Positions 11,145 to 22,737 of a DNA stretch of 64,000 nucleotides are shown piece after piece. The stretch lies in the NCBI GenBank assembly GCA_011799875.1, contig CM022300.1, positions 167,417,837 through 167,481,836 on the forward strand, in the 5' to 3' direction. This DNA is from Thinopyrum elongatum (taxonomy: Eukaryota > Streptophyta > Magnoliopsida > Poales > Poaceae). The notes below the pieces were generated by a model. The model was not told the origin of the DNA and made no database searches. It worked only from the letters and a program-made list of their open reading frames with translations. Position 1 is the first letter of the stretch, and each line of letters opens with the position of its first letter. A program made the translations under genes and the position numbers.

Positions 11145-11939
11145 TCACCGGCTACTGTTCATCCAGCCTCCATGGGGTGCTTTTCATCCACCCCCAACCG
11201 GCTGGGGTGTGGAGGCCTCCTCGGGGTCCTGTTCATCCTGTGGCAACCGCCTACTACCACGGGGTCCTGTTCATCCAACCCCCACAACCAACCGGCTCGA
11301 CTCACCATGTCTCGAATCGTTCTACGTACCGCGCACAAGGTAGCAATGGTCACTATTCATCGAGATGCAACCCAACACACCGGCTGGCTACGTCTTCAAC
11401 GGGGGCTCCATTGGCTTTAGTAAGTAGTAGCAGTGATCGATCGCTCGGGTTCAGTTAGCAGCAGCAACGAAGGAATCGCTCAGGTTTAGTCAGCAGAGAA
11501 GGAATCGCTCGGGTTCAGTTAACAGCCAAGGGATCGATCACTCGGGTTCAGTAACATAGCTAGTGCAATCGCTCGAGTTTAGTTAGAGCCAACGCCTTGC
11601 ACACATGCGCATACGAGAGAGAAACACGCAAACAATGGTGCATCGCTCGGCCCCGACCACCCACCGTAACCGGGAACTCCCCGATATTTTCCTCGCCCTC
11701 GCTTCTACCATGATTTTTTTCGTCATGGACGGCCCAAAGAATGTCATGCAGGTGCGTCTCCAGCCCGTGCAGGATGAAAAGCCCATTTTCTATCATGATT
11801 TTTTGTCATAGAAGTAGGATCCCACCACATCTATGATGATATGTGGTTTTGTCACAATTATCGTCATAGAAGTGTCATAAGCATGACAAAAAAAATTGTT
11901 CGGCCCATAATGTCACGATTGTGTCTTTTTTTTGCAGTG
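11145..11939 (-). mobile_element. Terminal part of a second CACTA-type element
   Basis: The right end reads CACTGCAAAAAAAAGACAC on the minus strand, a CACTR-type terminus, followed by sequence I associate with wheat CACTA elements (GACACTTCTATGACGATAAT-like near 11850-11880). It abuts the Gypsy C pol fragment at 11940 and the outer end of the Copia A 5' LTR at 11144. The simplest reading is that this CACTA inserted into Gypsy C and Copia A then inserted into it. The other end is off-window, so TSD and length cannot be tested. No transposase is visible. Confidence 0.68.
11420..11580. repeat. Degenerate GATCGCTCGGGTTCAGTTA tandem repeat
   Basis: About five units of roughly 35 bases sharing ATCGCTCGGGTTCAGTTAAC-like cores, within the second CACTA. 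Confidence 0.75.
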
Positions 11940-13508
11940 CTAGTTTGTGTCCGGGATGTATAATATTATCGGCTCGCATATACCGGGTGCTACTAAGATG
12001 GGGTTAGTGGCGAGGAGGGCCTTGATGTCTTCTAGAGCCGTTGCAGCCTCGTCGGTCCATTTGAATGTCTTCGTTTGTTTTAACAGCCTGTACAGAGGTA
12101 AGTCTTTCTCCCCAAGTCTTGATATGAAACGACTTAATGTTGCCATGCAGCCTGCTAGTTCTTGTACGTGCTGGAGCTCCATTGGTAACTCTAAGCGGTC
12201 TAGGGCTTGTATCTTTGCCAGGTTGGCTTTAATTCCTCGACTAGATACAATGAAGCTGAGGAGTTTTCCGGCTGGAACTCCAAAGACACATTTCTCTAGA
12301 TTGAGTTTAATTTGGTACTCCCACAGGCTGGCAAAGGTGTCATGGAGGTTGTCTACCAACTGTCTGGCGTGTTTGGTTTTGACAAGCACATCGTCTACGT
12401 AGGCCTCGACGGTTTTCTCAATGTGTTTCTCCAAGCATGATTGGATCATGCCCTGATAAGTTGCGCCAGCATTCTTTATCCTGAAGGTCATTGTGTTAAA
12501 ACAGAACAGCCCATAAGGTGTGATGAATGTTGTCGCTGCCTGGTCAGATTCTTTCATCTTTATTTGATGATATCCTGAATAGGCATCTAGCAAGCACAGC
12601 GAATCATGCCCGGCTGTGGCATCCACGGTTTGGTCAATTCGTGGTAGGGGGAAGGGTTCCTTGGGGCAAGCCTTGTTGAGGTCCTTGAAATTGATGCAAA
12701 GGCGCCAGGACCTATCCTTCTTTGGTACCATGACCAAATTGGCTAGCTAGTCAGGGTTTTTATGTCTCGGATGAACCAGGCTTCCTGTAGTTTGGCCAGT
12801 TCCTCTCCCATTGCTTGATGCTTAGGTCCAGAGAAACTCCAAAGTGCTTGTTTGATGAGCTTGTAGCCCTTTAGTATGTTCAGGCTGTGCTTTGCAAGCC
12901 TGCAAGGTATCCCTGGCATGTCGTAGGGTGCCAAGCGAACGTATCCCAATTTTCCCTAAGGAAGTTGCGAGAGCCTCATCAATCTCGGGATCTAAGTTTG
13001 CCCCTATGGACGCTGTTTTAGCTGGGTCCATGGGGTGTACTTGGATTTTAACTATTTCATCGGCCGGCTTGAATGAGGTAGACTTCGACCGTTTGTCGAG
13101 GATGATATCATCTCGATCGACTTCAGCTTGTAATGTGGTTAGTTCCTCGGCCGCGAGTGCTTCAGACGGGGATTCAAGGGCAAGCGACGCTGTTTTATTT
13201 TCAGCTTTAAGTGCTCTGTCGGGGTCGCTCAAGATGGTAATGATCCCGTTTGGGCCCAGCATTTTGAGCTTCATGTAGCCGTAATGTGGTGCTGCATGGA
13301 ATTTAGAGAAGGCGTCCCATCCCAGGAGGGCATGATATCCACTCTTAAAAGGGGCGATGTGCAACGTAACCTCTTTAGAGAGGTAGTTGTCCGGCGTTCC
13401 GAAAACCACATCCAGGGTTATTTTTCCGCTGCAGCGTGCCTCTCACCCAGGTATTATACTTTAAAGGTGGCGCCACTCTGTACTATGCGCGATTTATTGA
13501 TGTGCATT
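11940..13508 (-). pseudogene. Gypsy C protease C-terminus and reverse transcriptase
   Basis: From right to left: the end of the protease (FKSGYHALLGWDAFSKFHA, about 13320), a hydrophilic linker, then RT with the signatures CINFKDLNKACPKEPFPLPR and YVDDVLVK (intact catalytic aspartates) in a 265-codon open piece at 11940-12737. Frame breaks separate the pieces near 12740 and 12820. It stops where the second CACTA begins, just after the segment that precedes RNase H in Gypsy E. Confidence 0.88.
13504..13508. repeat. TSD of the large solo LTR, left copy (GCATT)
   Basis: GCATT here and at 38117-38121. Disregarding the LTR and one copy restores the Gypsy C protease reading frame at this point. 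Confidence 0.85.
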
Positions 13509-13819
13509 TCAAAGGATCGAGAAGAGGGTCTAGAGGGGGGGTGATTAGACACTTAACAAGTAAAAGTGGCAGTTTTTAATTTCTTCAAGTTAAGGTTGAG
13601 TTTAGCACAAGTTAAAGGCACACAATACATTTCAAGCAAGCATGACAAGAGTATAGGCAGCAGAAAAGGTAAAGCATGCAATTTGCAAGAATGTAAAGGG
13701 ATGGGATTGGAGTGTGCAAACGCAATGGAGACGCGGCAAATTTTTGCCGTTGTTCTGATAGGTGGTGCTAACGTACGTCCATGTTGATGGAGACTTCAAC
13801 CCACGAAGGGTAACGGTTG

Positions 13820-14035
13820 CGCGAGTCCACGGATGGCTCCACCCACGAAGGGTCCACGAAGAAGCAACCTTGTCTATCCCACCATGGCCATCGCCCACGA
13901 AGTACTTTCCTCACTCGGGTAGATCTTCATGAAGTAGGTGGTCTCCTTGCCTTTACAAACTTCTTGGTTCAATTCCACATCACGACGAAGGCTCCCAAGC
14001 GACACCTAACCAATCAAGGATACACCACTCTCCAA
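13820..14035. repeat. LTR module copy 1 (direct repeat with 22485-22690)
   Basis: CGAGTCCACGGATGGCTCC through CGACACCTAACCAATC. The same module in the same orientation lies on the other side of Copia B. No open frame of interest. Confidence 0.85.
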
Positions 14036-14226
14036 AAGGTAATAGATGGTGTGTTGATGATGAACTCCTTGCTCTTGTGCTTCAAATGATAGTCTCCCCA
14101 ACACTCAACTCTCTCTCATAGATTTGGTTATGGTGGAAGAAGGATTTGAGTGGAAAGCAACTTGGGGAAGGCTAGAAATCAAGGTTCAAAAGGTTGGAAT
14201 GGAATCTCTTGATCTCAACACATGAG

Positions 14227-15970
14227 CGTTGGGAAACGTTGCACGGAAAACAAAAAAAATTCTACGCACAGGAAAGATCTTTCAAGGAGATGCATAGCAA
14301 CGAGAGGGGAGAGTGTGTCTACGTACCCTCGTAGACCGTAAGCGGAAGCGTTTGTTAACGTGGTTGATGTAGTCGAACTTCTTCGTGCTCCAACTGATCG
14401 AGTACCGAACATACGGCACCTCCATGTTCAGCACACGTTTAGCTCAGTGACGTCCTCGCCTTCTTGATCCAGCAAGACGGAGAAGTAGTGGATGAGTTCC
14501 GGCAGCACGATGGCATGGTGACGATGATGGTGAAGTTATCTCCGCAGGGCTTCGCCTAAGCACTACAAAAATATGACCGAGTGTGTAAACGGTGGAGGGG
14601 GCGCCGCACACGGCTAAGCAATTGTCGTGGTTATGTGTGGTGCCCCCTCCCACATATATATAGGTGGGGGAGAGAGGGGAGAGGCCAAGGGGCGCCCTAA
14701 GTAGGTCCAAATCCTACTTGGGCTCCTGCCCTTGGCTGCGCCCCCCCTTCCATATTTGCCGGAGGGGGAAAGGAAAGGGGGGAGAGGGAAGGAAGGGGGA
14801 GGCCGAATCCCCCCTTTCCTTTCTCCCACTTCACCAGCTGCCATAGGGGGGTGTGCCAGCCCCTTGTGGGCTGGTGTGCTCCCCTCTAATGGCCTGATAG
14901 GCCCATTACCCTCCCGGGGGTGTCCGGTACCCCCTCCGGTATTCCGATGACTACCCGGTACACTCTGAAACACTTCCGGTGTCCGAATACCATCGTCCTA
15001 TATATCAATCTTTACCTCCAGACCATTCCAGAGCTCCTCGTCATGTCCGTGATCTCATCCAGGAGTCTGAACAACATTCGTTCACCAAATCATATAACTC
15101 ATATAACACTATATCATCAACGAACATTAAGCGTGCGGACCCTATGGGTTTGAGAACTATGTAGACATGACCGAGGCACCTCTCCGGTCAATAACCAATA
15201 GCAGAACCTGGATGCCTATATTGGCTCCTACATATTCTATCAAGATCTGTATCGGTCGAACCTTATGACAACATACGTAATTCCCTTTGTCCATAGGTAT
15301 GTTACTTGCCCGAGATTCGATCGTCAGTATCTTCATACCTAGTTCAATCTCATTACCGGCAAGTCTCTTTACTCGTTTCGTAATACATCATCTCGTAACT
15401 AACTCCTTAGTCACTATGCTTGCAAGGCTTCTTATGATGTGTATTACCAAGAGGGCCCAGAGATACCTCTCCGATACTCGGAGTGACAAATCCTAATCTC
15501 GATCTATGCCAACTCAAGAAACACCTTCGAAGATATCTGTAGAGCATCTTTATGATCACCCAATTATGTTGTGACGTTTGATAGCACACATGGTATTCCT
15601 CTGGTATCTGGGAGTTGCATAATCTTATAGTCGAAGGAATATGTATTTGTCATCAAGAAAGCAATAGCAATAAACTGAACGATCAATATGCTAAGCTAAC
15701 GGATGGGTCTTGTCCATCACATCATTCTCCTAACAATGTGATCCCATTATCAAATGACAACACATGTCTATGGTTAGGAAACCTTAACCATCTTTGATCA
15801 ACGAGCTAGTCTAGTAGAGGCTTACTAGGGATACGGTATTTGTTTATGTATTCACACATGTATTTAAGTTTCCGATCAATACAAATCTAGCATGAATAAT
15901 AAACCTTTATCATGAATAAGGAAATATAAAATAAAAACTTTATTATTTCCTCTAGGGTATATTTCCTTCA
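14227..15970 (-). repeat. 3' LTR of Copia B
   Basis: 1744 bases, TGAAGGAAATATACCC...CCCAACG on the minus strand. The terminal CA has become CG. A TATATATA box lies at 14655-14662. It aligns to 21221-22482. Confidence 0.92.
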
Positions 15971-15981
15971 GCCTCTCACTT
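15971..15981 (-). other. Polypurine tract of Copia B
   Basis: AAGTGAGAGGC on the minus strand, abutting the 3' LTR. Confidence 0.82.
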
Positions 15982-16003
15982 GCACTAGAGTCAATAATCT
16001 AGA

Positions 16004-17310
16004 TTACATTGTAATGAATCTAACACCCATGGAGTCTTGGTGCTGATCATGTTTTGCTTGCGGAGGAGGCTTAGTCAACGGGTCTGCCAAATTTAGATCC
16101 ATATGTATTTTGCAAATCTCTATGTCTCCATCCTTGACCTTTTCACGAATGGATTTGAAGCGTCTCTTGATGTGTTTGGTTCTCTTGTGAAACTAGGATT
16201 TCTTCGCCAAGGCAATTGCTCCAGTGTTGTCACAAAAGATTTTCATTGGACCCGATGCACTAGTTATTACACCCAGATCGGATATGAACTCCTTCATCTA
16301 GACTCCCTCATGTGCTGCTTCCGAAGCAGCTATGTACTCCGCTTCACACGTAGATCCCGCCATGCCACTCTACTTGGAAATGCACCAACTGATAGCTCCT
16401 ACCATTCAATATAAATATGTATCCGGTTTGTGACTTAGAGTCATCCGGATCAGTGTCGAAGCTAGCATCGACGTAACCATTTACGACGAGCTCTTCATCA
16501 CATCCATGAATGAGAAACATATCCTTGGTCCTTTTCAGGTACTTCAGGATGTTCTTGACCACTATCCAGTGATCCACTCCTGGATTACTTTTGGTATCTC
16601 CTTGCCAAACTTACGGCAAGGCACACATTAGGTCTGCTACACAGCATAGCATACATGATAGAACCTATGGCTGAGGCATAGGGGATGACTTTCATTTTCT
16701 CTCTATCTTCTGCAGTGGTCGGGCTTTGAGTCTGACTCAACTTCACATCTTGTAACACAGGCAAGAACCCTTTCTTTGACTAATCCATTTTGAACTTCTT
16801 CAAAACTTTATCAAGGTATGTGCTTTGTGAAAGTCCTATTAAGCATCTCGATCTATCTCTATAGATCTTGATGCCCAATATATAAGAAGCTTCACCGAGG
16901 TCTTTAATTGAAAAATTATTATTCAAGTATCCTTTTATGCTATCCAGAAATTCTATATCATTTCCAATCAAAAATATGTGATCCACATATAATATCAGAA
17001 ATGCTACAGAGCTCCCACTCACTTTCTTGTAAATACAGGCTTCACCGTAAGTTTGTATAAAACCATATGCTTTGATCACCTCATCAAAGCGTATATTCCA
17101 ACTCTGAGATGCTTGCACTAGTCCATAGATGGATCGCTGGAGCTTGCACACTTTGTTAGCACCTTTAGGATCGACAAAACCTTCTGGTTGCATCATATAC
17201 AACTCTTCTTTAAGAAATCCATTAAGGAATGCAGGTTTGACGTCCATTTGCCAGATTTCATAATCATAAAATGTAGCAATTGCTAACATGATTCGGACGG
17301 ACTTAATCAT
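16004..17310 (-). pseudogene. Copia B reverse transcriptase and RNase H
   Basis: An open RT piece (16780-17310) runs from WQMDVKPAFLNG to LKKFKMD. The catalytic motif reads LILYVDHIFLIG, so the second aspartate of YVDD is histidine, which by itself should abolish polymerase activity. RNase H (16344-16577) keeps GYVDASFDTD, but frame breaks and a stop after KKFKMD separate it from RT. The end of pol reads through ADPLTKP and stops at TAA 16004-16006, close to the polypurine tract. Confidence 0.9.
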
Positions 17311-18519
17311 CGCTACGGGTGAGAAAGTCTCCTCGTAGTCAACTCCTTGAACTTGTCAAAAACCTTTCACGACAAGTCGAACTTTGTAGACAGTAACATT
17401 ACCATCAGCGTTAGTCTTCTTCTTGAAGATCAATTTATTTACTATGGCTTGCCGATCATCGGGCAAGTCCACCAAAGTCCATACTTTGTTTTCATACATG
17501 GATCCTATCTCAGATTTCATGACCTCAAGCCATCTGTCAGAATCTGGTCTCATCATAGCTTCTTCATAGTCCGTAGGTTCGCCTTGGTCTAGTAACGTGA
17601 CTTCTAGGATAGGATTACCGTACCACTCTGGTGCGGATCATGCTCTGGTCGACCTACGAGGTTCAGTAGTAACTTGATCTGAAGTTTCATGATCATTATC
17701 ATTTGCTTCCTCTCTAGTTGGTGTAGGCATCATGGGAACGGTTTTCTGTGATGTGCTACTCTCCAATTCGAGAGAAGGTACAATTACCTCATCAAGTTCT
17801 ACTTTCCTCCCACTCACTTCTTTTGAGAGAAACTCCTTCTCTAGAAAGGACCCATTCTTGGCAACAAAGATCTTGCCTTCAGATCTGTGGTAGAAGGTGT
17901 ACCCAATTGTTTCCTTAGGGTACCCTATGAAGACGCACTTCTCCGATATGGGTACGAGCTTATCAGGCTGAAGCCTTTTGACCTAAGTGTCGCGACCCCA
18001 AACTTTAAGAAATGACAGCTTAGGTTTCTTGCCAAACCAAAGTTCATATGGTGTCGTCTCAACGGATTTAGATGGTGCCCTATATAACATGAATGCGGCT
18101 GTCTCTAATGCATAACCCCAAAACGATAGTGGTAAATCGGTAAGAGGCATCAAAGATCGCACCATATCTAATAAAATACGGTTACGACATTCGGACACAC
18201 CATTACGTTGTGGTGTTCCAGGTGGCGTGAGTTGTGAAACAATTCCACATTGTTTTAAATGAAGGCCAAACTTGTAAATCAAATATTCGCCTCCGTGATC
18301 AGATCATAGAAACTTTATTTTCTTGTTATGATGCTTCTCTACTTCACTCTGAAATTCTTTGAACTTTTCAAATGTTTCAGACTTGTGTTTCATCAAGTAG
18401 ATATACCCATACCTACTCAAATCATCTGTGAAGGTCAGAAAATAACGATACCCGCCGCGTGCTTCAACACTCATCAGACCGCATACATCGGTATGTATTA
18501 TTTCCAATAAGTCATTAGC
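17311..18519 (-). pseudogene. Copia B integrase and linker
   Basis: Integrase core: HTDVCG with the first catalytic aspartate (18304-18507), then SDHGGEY after an in-frame TGA at about 18303, then RNGVSECRNR with the catalytic glutamate (17983-18282). A TAG follows about 100 codons later. The linker and the NKLIFKKKTNADGN segment occupy 17356-17640. Two of the stops (here and at 18520) are TGA where the family has an arginine codon, as expected from C-to-T change at CGA. Confidence 0.87.
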
Positions 18520-19989
18520 TCACTCCATTGTTCTGGAGAACGGAGTTTTAGTCATATTGCCCATGAGGCATGGTTCGCAAGTATCAAATGATTCATAATC
18601 AAGTGATTCCAAAAGTCCATCCGTATGGAGTTTCTTCATGCGCTTTACACCAATATGACCTAAACGGCAGTGCCACAAGTATGTTGCACTATAATTATCA
18701 ACTTTGCATCTTTTGGCATCAATATTATGAATATGTGTATCACTAAGATCGAGATTCAACAAGAATATACCATTCATCAAGGGTGCATGACCATAAAAGA
18801 TATTACTCATATAAATAGAACAACCATTATTCTCCGATTTAAATGAATAACCGTTTTGCAATAAACAAGATCCAGATATAATGTTCATGCTCAACGCGGG
18901 CACCAAATAACAATTATTGAGGTCTAAAACTAATCCCGAAGGTAGATGTAGAGGTAGCGTGCCGACGGCGATCACATCGACCTTGGAACCATTCCCGACG
19001 CGCATCGTCACCTCGTCCTTAGCCAATCTTCGTTTATTTCGTAGCTCCTGTTTCGAGTTACAAATATGAGCAACCGAACCAGTATCAAATACCCAGGCGC
19101 TACTATGAGCATTAGTAAGGTACACATCAATAACATGTATATCAAATATACCTTTCTTCACTTTGCCATCCTTCTTATCCGCCAAGTATTTGGGGCAGTT
19201 CCGCTTCCAGTGACCATTTCCTTTGCAGTAGAAGCACTTAGTTTCAGGCTTGGGTCCAGCTTTGGGCTTCTTCCCGGGAGTGGCAACTTGCTTGCCATTC
19301 TTCTTGAAGTTCCCTTTCTTTCCCTTGCCTTTTTTCTTGAAACTAGTGGTCTTGTTAACCATCAACACTTGATGGTCCTTCTTGATTTCTACCTCCGAGG
19401 CCTTAAGAATTGCGAAGAGCTCAGGAATCATTTTATTCATCCCTTGCATATAATAGTTCATCACGAAGCCTTTGTAGCTTGCTGGTAGTGACTGAAGAAC
19501 TCTGTCAATAACACTATCAACTGGAAGATCAACTCCCAGTTGAGTCAAGTGGTTACGATACCTAGACATTTTGAGTATGTGTTCACTGACAGAACTGTTC
19601 TCCTTCATCTTGCAGCTATAGAACTTGTTGGAGACTTCATATCTCTCAACCCGGGAATTTGCTTGAAATATTGACTTCAACTCTTGGAACATCTCATATG
19701 CTCCATGACATTCAAAACGTCTTTGACGTCCCGGTTCTAAGCCGTAAATCATGGCACACTGAACTATTGAGTAGTCATCAGATCGAGCTTGCCAGACGTT
19801 CATAACATCTGCATGAGCTCCTGCAGCAGGTCTGTCACCTAGCGGTGCATCAACGACATAATTCTTCTGTGCAGCAATGAGGATAATCCTCAAGTTACGA
19901 ACCCAGCCCGTGTAGTTGCTACCATCATCTTTCAACTTAGCTTTCTCTAGGAACGCATTAAAATTCAGGGGAACGGTAGCTTGGACCAT
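18520..19989 (-). pseudogene. Copia B gag, protease and pre-integrase domain (long open frame)
   Basis: 489 codons open from ATG 19987-19989, the best preserved coding piece in the window. Gag occupies about residues 1-215 (LNFNAFLEKAKLKDDGSNY... and SEHILKMSRYRNHL). A basic tract (KKKGKGKKGNFKK) is followed by an intact zinc knuckle CFYCKGNGHWKRNC, a protease with VFDTGSVAHIC, and the pre-integrase LWHCRLGHIGVKRM. It ends in a TGA replacing the arginine that follows TME in Copia A. The gag-protease part could still be expressed; integrase and RT downstream could not. Confidence 0.92.
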
Positions 19990-21207
19990 TGATCTACAAC
20001 ATAGATATGCAAAACTATAAGACTAAGTTCATCATAAATTAAGTTCAATTAATCAAATTACTAATGAACTCCCACTTAAATAAACATCCCTCAAGTTATC
20101 TAAGTGATACATGATCCAAATCAACTAACCCATGTCCAATCATTACGTGAGATGGGGTAGTCATAAATGGTGAACATCTCTATGTTGATCATATCTACTA
20201 TATGACTCATGTTTGACCTTTCGGTCTCCAGTGTTCCGAGACCATGTTTGTACATGCTAGGCTCGTCAAGTTTAACCCAAGTATTCGACATGTGCAAAAC
20301 TGTCTTACACCCGCTGTATGTGAATGTAGAGTCTATCACACCCGATCATCACGAGGTGCTTCGAAACGACGAACTTTGGCAACGATGCATACTCAGGGAG
20401 AACACTTTTATCTTGAAATTTGGTGAAGGGATCATCTTATAATGCTACCGTCATTCTAAGCAAAATAAGATGCATAAAGGATAAACATCACATGCAATCA
20501 AAATGTGTGACATGATATGGCCATCATCATCTTGTGCTTTTGTTCTCCATCTCCAAAGCATCGTCATGATCTCCATCGTCACTGGCTCGACACCTTGATC
20601 TCCATCGTTGCGTCGGGGTCGTCTCGCCAACTATTGCTTCAACAACTATTCCTAACATATAGCGATAAAGTAAAGCAATTACATGGCGCTTGCATTTCGT
20701 ACAATAAAGAGACAACCCTAAGGATCCTGCCGGTTGTCGATATTCAAAACATGATCATCTCATACATCAACATATGTCACATCATATCTTGACCATATCA
20801 CATCACAACATGCTGTGCAAAAAACAAGTTAGACGTCCTCTACTTTGTTGTTGCAAGTTTTACGTGGCTGCTACGGGCTTCTAGCAAGAACCGTTCTTAC
20901 CTACGCAAAAACCACAACGGTGATTCATCAAGTATGCTGTTTTAACCTTCTTCAAGGACCGGCCGTAGTCAAATTTGATTCAACTAAAGTAGGAGAAACA
21001 GACACCCGCCAGCCACCTTTATGCAAAACTAGTTGCATGTTAGTAGGTGGAACCGGTCTCATGTGCGTGGACATGTAAGGTTGGTTCGGGCCGCTTCTTC
21101 CCAAGATACCGCTGAGTCAAAATAAGATGTTGGTGGTAAGCAGTATGACTATCACCGCCCACAACTCTTTGTGTTCTACTCGTGCAAATCATCTACGCAT
21201 AGACCTG
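19990..21207 (-). other. Untranslated leader of Copia B
   Basis: About 1.2 kb with no significant open frame, similar to the Copia A leader. Confidence 0.75.
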
Positions 21208-21219
21208 GCTCTGATACCA
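21208..21219 (-). other. Primer-binding site of Copia B
   Basis: TGGTATCAGAGC on the minus strand, one base from the LTR. Complementary to the 3' end of initiator tRNA-Met and intact. Confidence 0.9.
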
Positions 21220-21220
21220 T

Positions 21221-22482
21221 TGTTGGGAAACGTTGCATGGAAAACAAAAAAAATTCTATGCACACGCAAGATCTATCTAGGAGATGCATAGCAACGAGAG
21301 GGGGAGTGTGTCTACGTACCATTGTAGACCGTAAGCAGAAGCGTTTGTTAACGCGGTTGATGTAGTCGAACTTCTTCGTGCTCCGACTGATCGAGTACCA
21401 AACGTACGACACCTCTGCGTTCAGCACACGTTCAGCTCGGTGACATCCTCGCCTTCTTGATCCAGCAAGACAGCGAAGTAGTGGATGAGTTCCGGCAGCA
21501 CGACGGTGTGGTGATGGTGATGGTGAAGTTATCTCCGCAGGGCTTCGCCTAAGCACTACGAAAATATGACCGAGGGTGTAAACGGTGGAGGGGGGCACCA
21601 CACACTGCTATGCAATTGTCGTGGTTATGTGTGGCGCCCCCTACCACATATATATAGGTGGGGGAGAGGGGAGAGGCCAAGGGGCACCCCAAGTAGGTCT
21701 GAATCCTACTTGGGCTCCTGGCCTTGGCCGCCCCCCTTCCATATTTGCTGGAGGGGGGAAGGAAAGGGGGGAGAGGGAAGGAAGGGGGCGGCCGAATCCC
21801 CCCTTTCCTTTCTCCCACTTGGCCGGCTGCCATAGGGGGTGCGCCAGCCCCTTTGTGGGCTGGTGTGCTCCCCTCTAATGGCCCAATAGGCCCATTACCC
21901 TCCCGGGGGTGTCCGGTACCCCCTCCGGTATTCCGATGACTACCCGGTACACTCCGAAACATTTCCGGTGTCCGAATACCATCGTCCTATATATCAATCT
22001 TTACCTCCGAACCATTTCGAAGCTCCTCGTCATGTCCATGATCTCATCCGGGACTCCAAACAACATTCGGTCACCAAATCATATAACTCATACAACACTA
22101 TATCGTCAATGAACGTTAAGCGTGCGGACCCTACGGGTTCGAGAACTATGTAGACATGACCGAGACACCTCTTCGGTCAATAACCAATCGTAGAACCTAG
22201 ATTCCCATATTGGCTCCTACATATTCTACGAAGATCATTATCGGTCGAACCTTATGACAGCATACGTAATTCCCTTTGTCCATCGGTGTGTTACTTGCCC
22301 AAGATTCGATCGTCGGTATCTTCATACCTAGTTCAATCTCATTACTGGCAAGTCTCTTTACTCATTCCGTAATACATAATTTTGTAACTAACTCCTTAGT
22401 CACTATGCTTGCAAGGCTTCTTATGATGTGTATTACCGAGAGGGCCGAGAGATACCTAATCTGGATCAAATGACAACACATG
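21221..22482 (-). repeat. Truncated 5' LTR of Copia B
   Basis: Follows the 3' LTR until about 15469. It then skips short and long segments (equivalents of about 15470-15493 and 15505-15747) and stops at the equivalent of 15766, inside CAACACATG. Confidence 0.85.
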
Positions 22483-22484
22483 AC

Positions 22485-22690
22485 CGAGTCCACGGAGGGC
22501 TCCACCCATGAAGGGTCCACAAAGAAGCAACCTTGTCTATCCCACCATGGCCATCGCCCACGAAGGACTTGCCTCACTCGGGTAGATCTTCACGAAGTAG
22601 GTGATCTCCTTGCCCTTACAAAATTCTTGGTTCAACTCCACATCACGACGAAGGCTCCCAAGCGACACCTAGCCAATCTAGGAGACATCA
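22485..22690. repeat. LTR module copy 2 (direct repeat with 13820-14035)
   Basis: Starts exactly at the broken end of the Copia B LTR. It is followed by a further short duplication (GGCTCCCAAGC...CTAACCAATCTAGGAGAC) to 22737. Confidence 0.82.
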
Positions 22691-22737
22691 CGATGGAGGC
22701 TCCCAAGCAACACCTAACCAATCTAGGAGACTTCAAA

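Larger units (their letters stand above)
14227..22482 (-). mobile_element. Copia element B (Angela/BARE1/WIS type), 5' LTR truncated
   Basis: Same domain order as Copia A: 3' LTR 14227-15970, gag-pol 16004-19989, leader, intact primer site 21208-21219, 5' LTR from 21221. The 5' LTR has two internal deletions and lacks its outer 200 or so bases, ending at 22482, so no TSD can be identified. It sits inside the large solo LTR. Confidence 0.92.

Noticed and set aside
21208..21219. tRNA-like match
   Set aside because: It is the short retroelement primer-binding site complementary to initiator tRNA-Met, not a tRNA gene.
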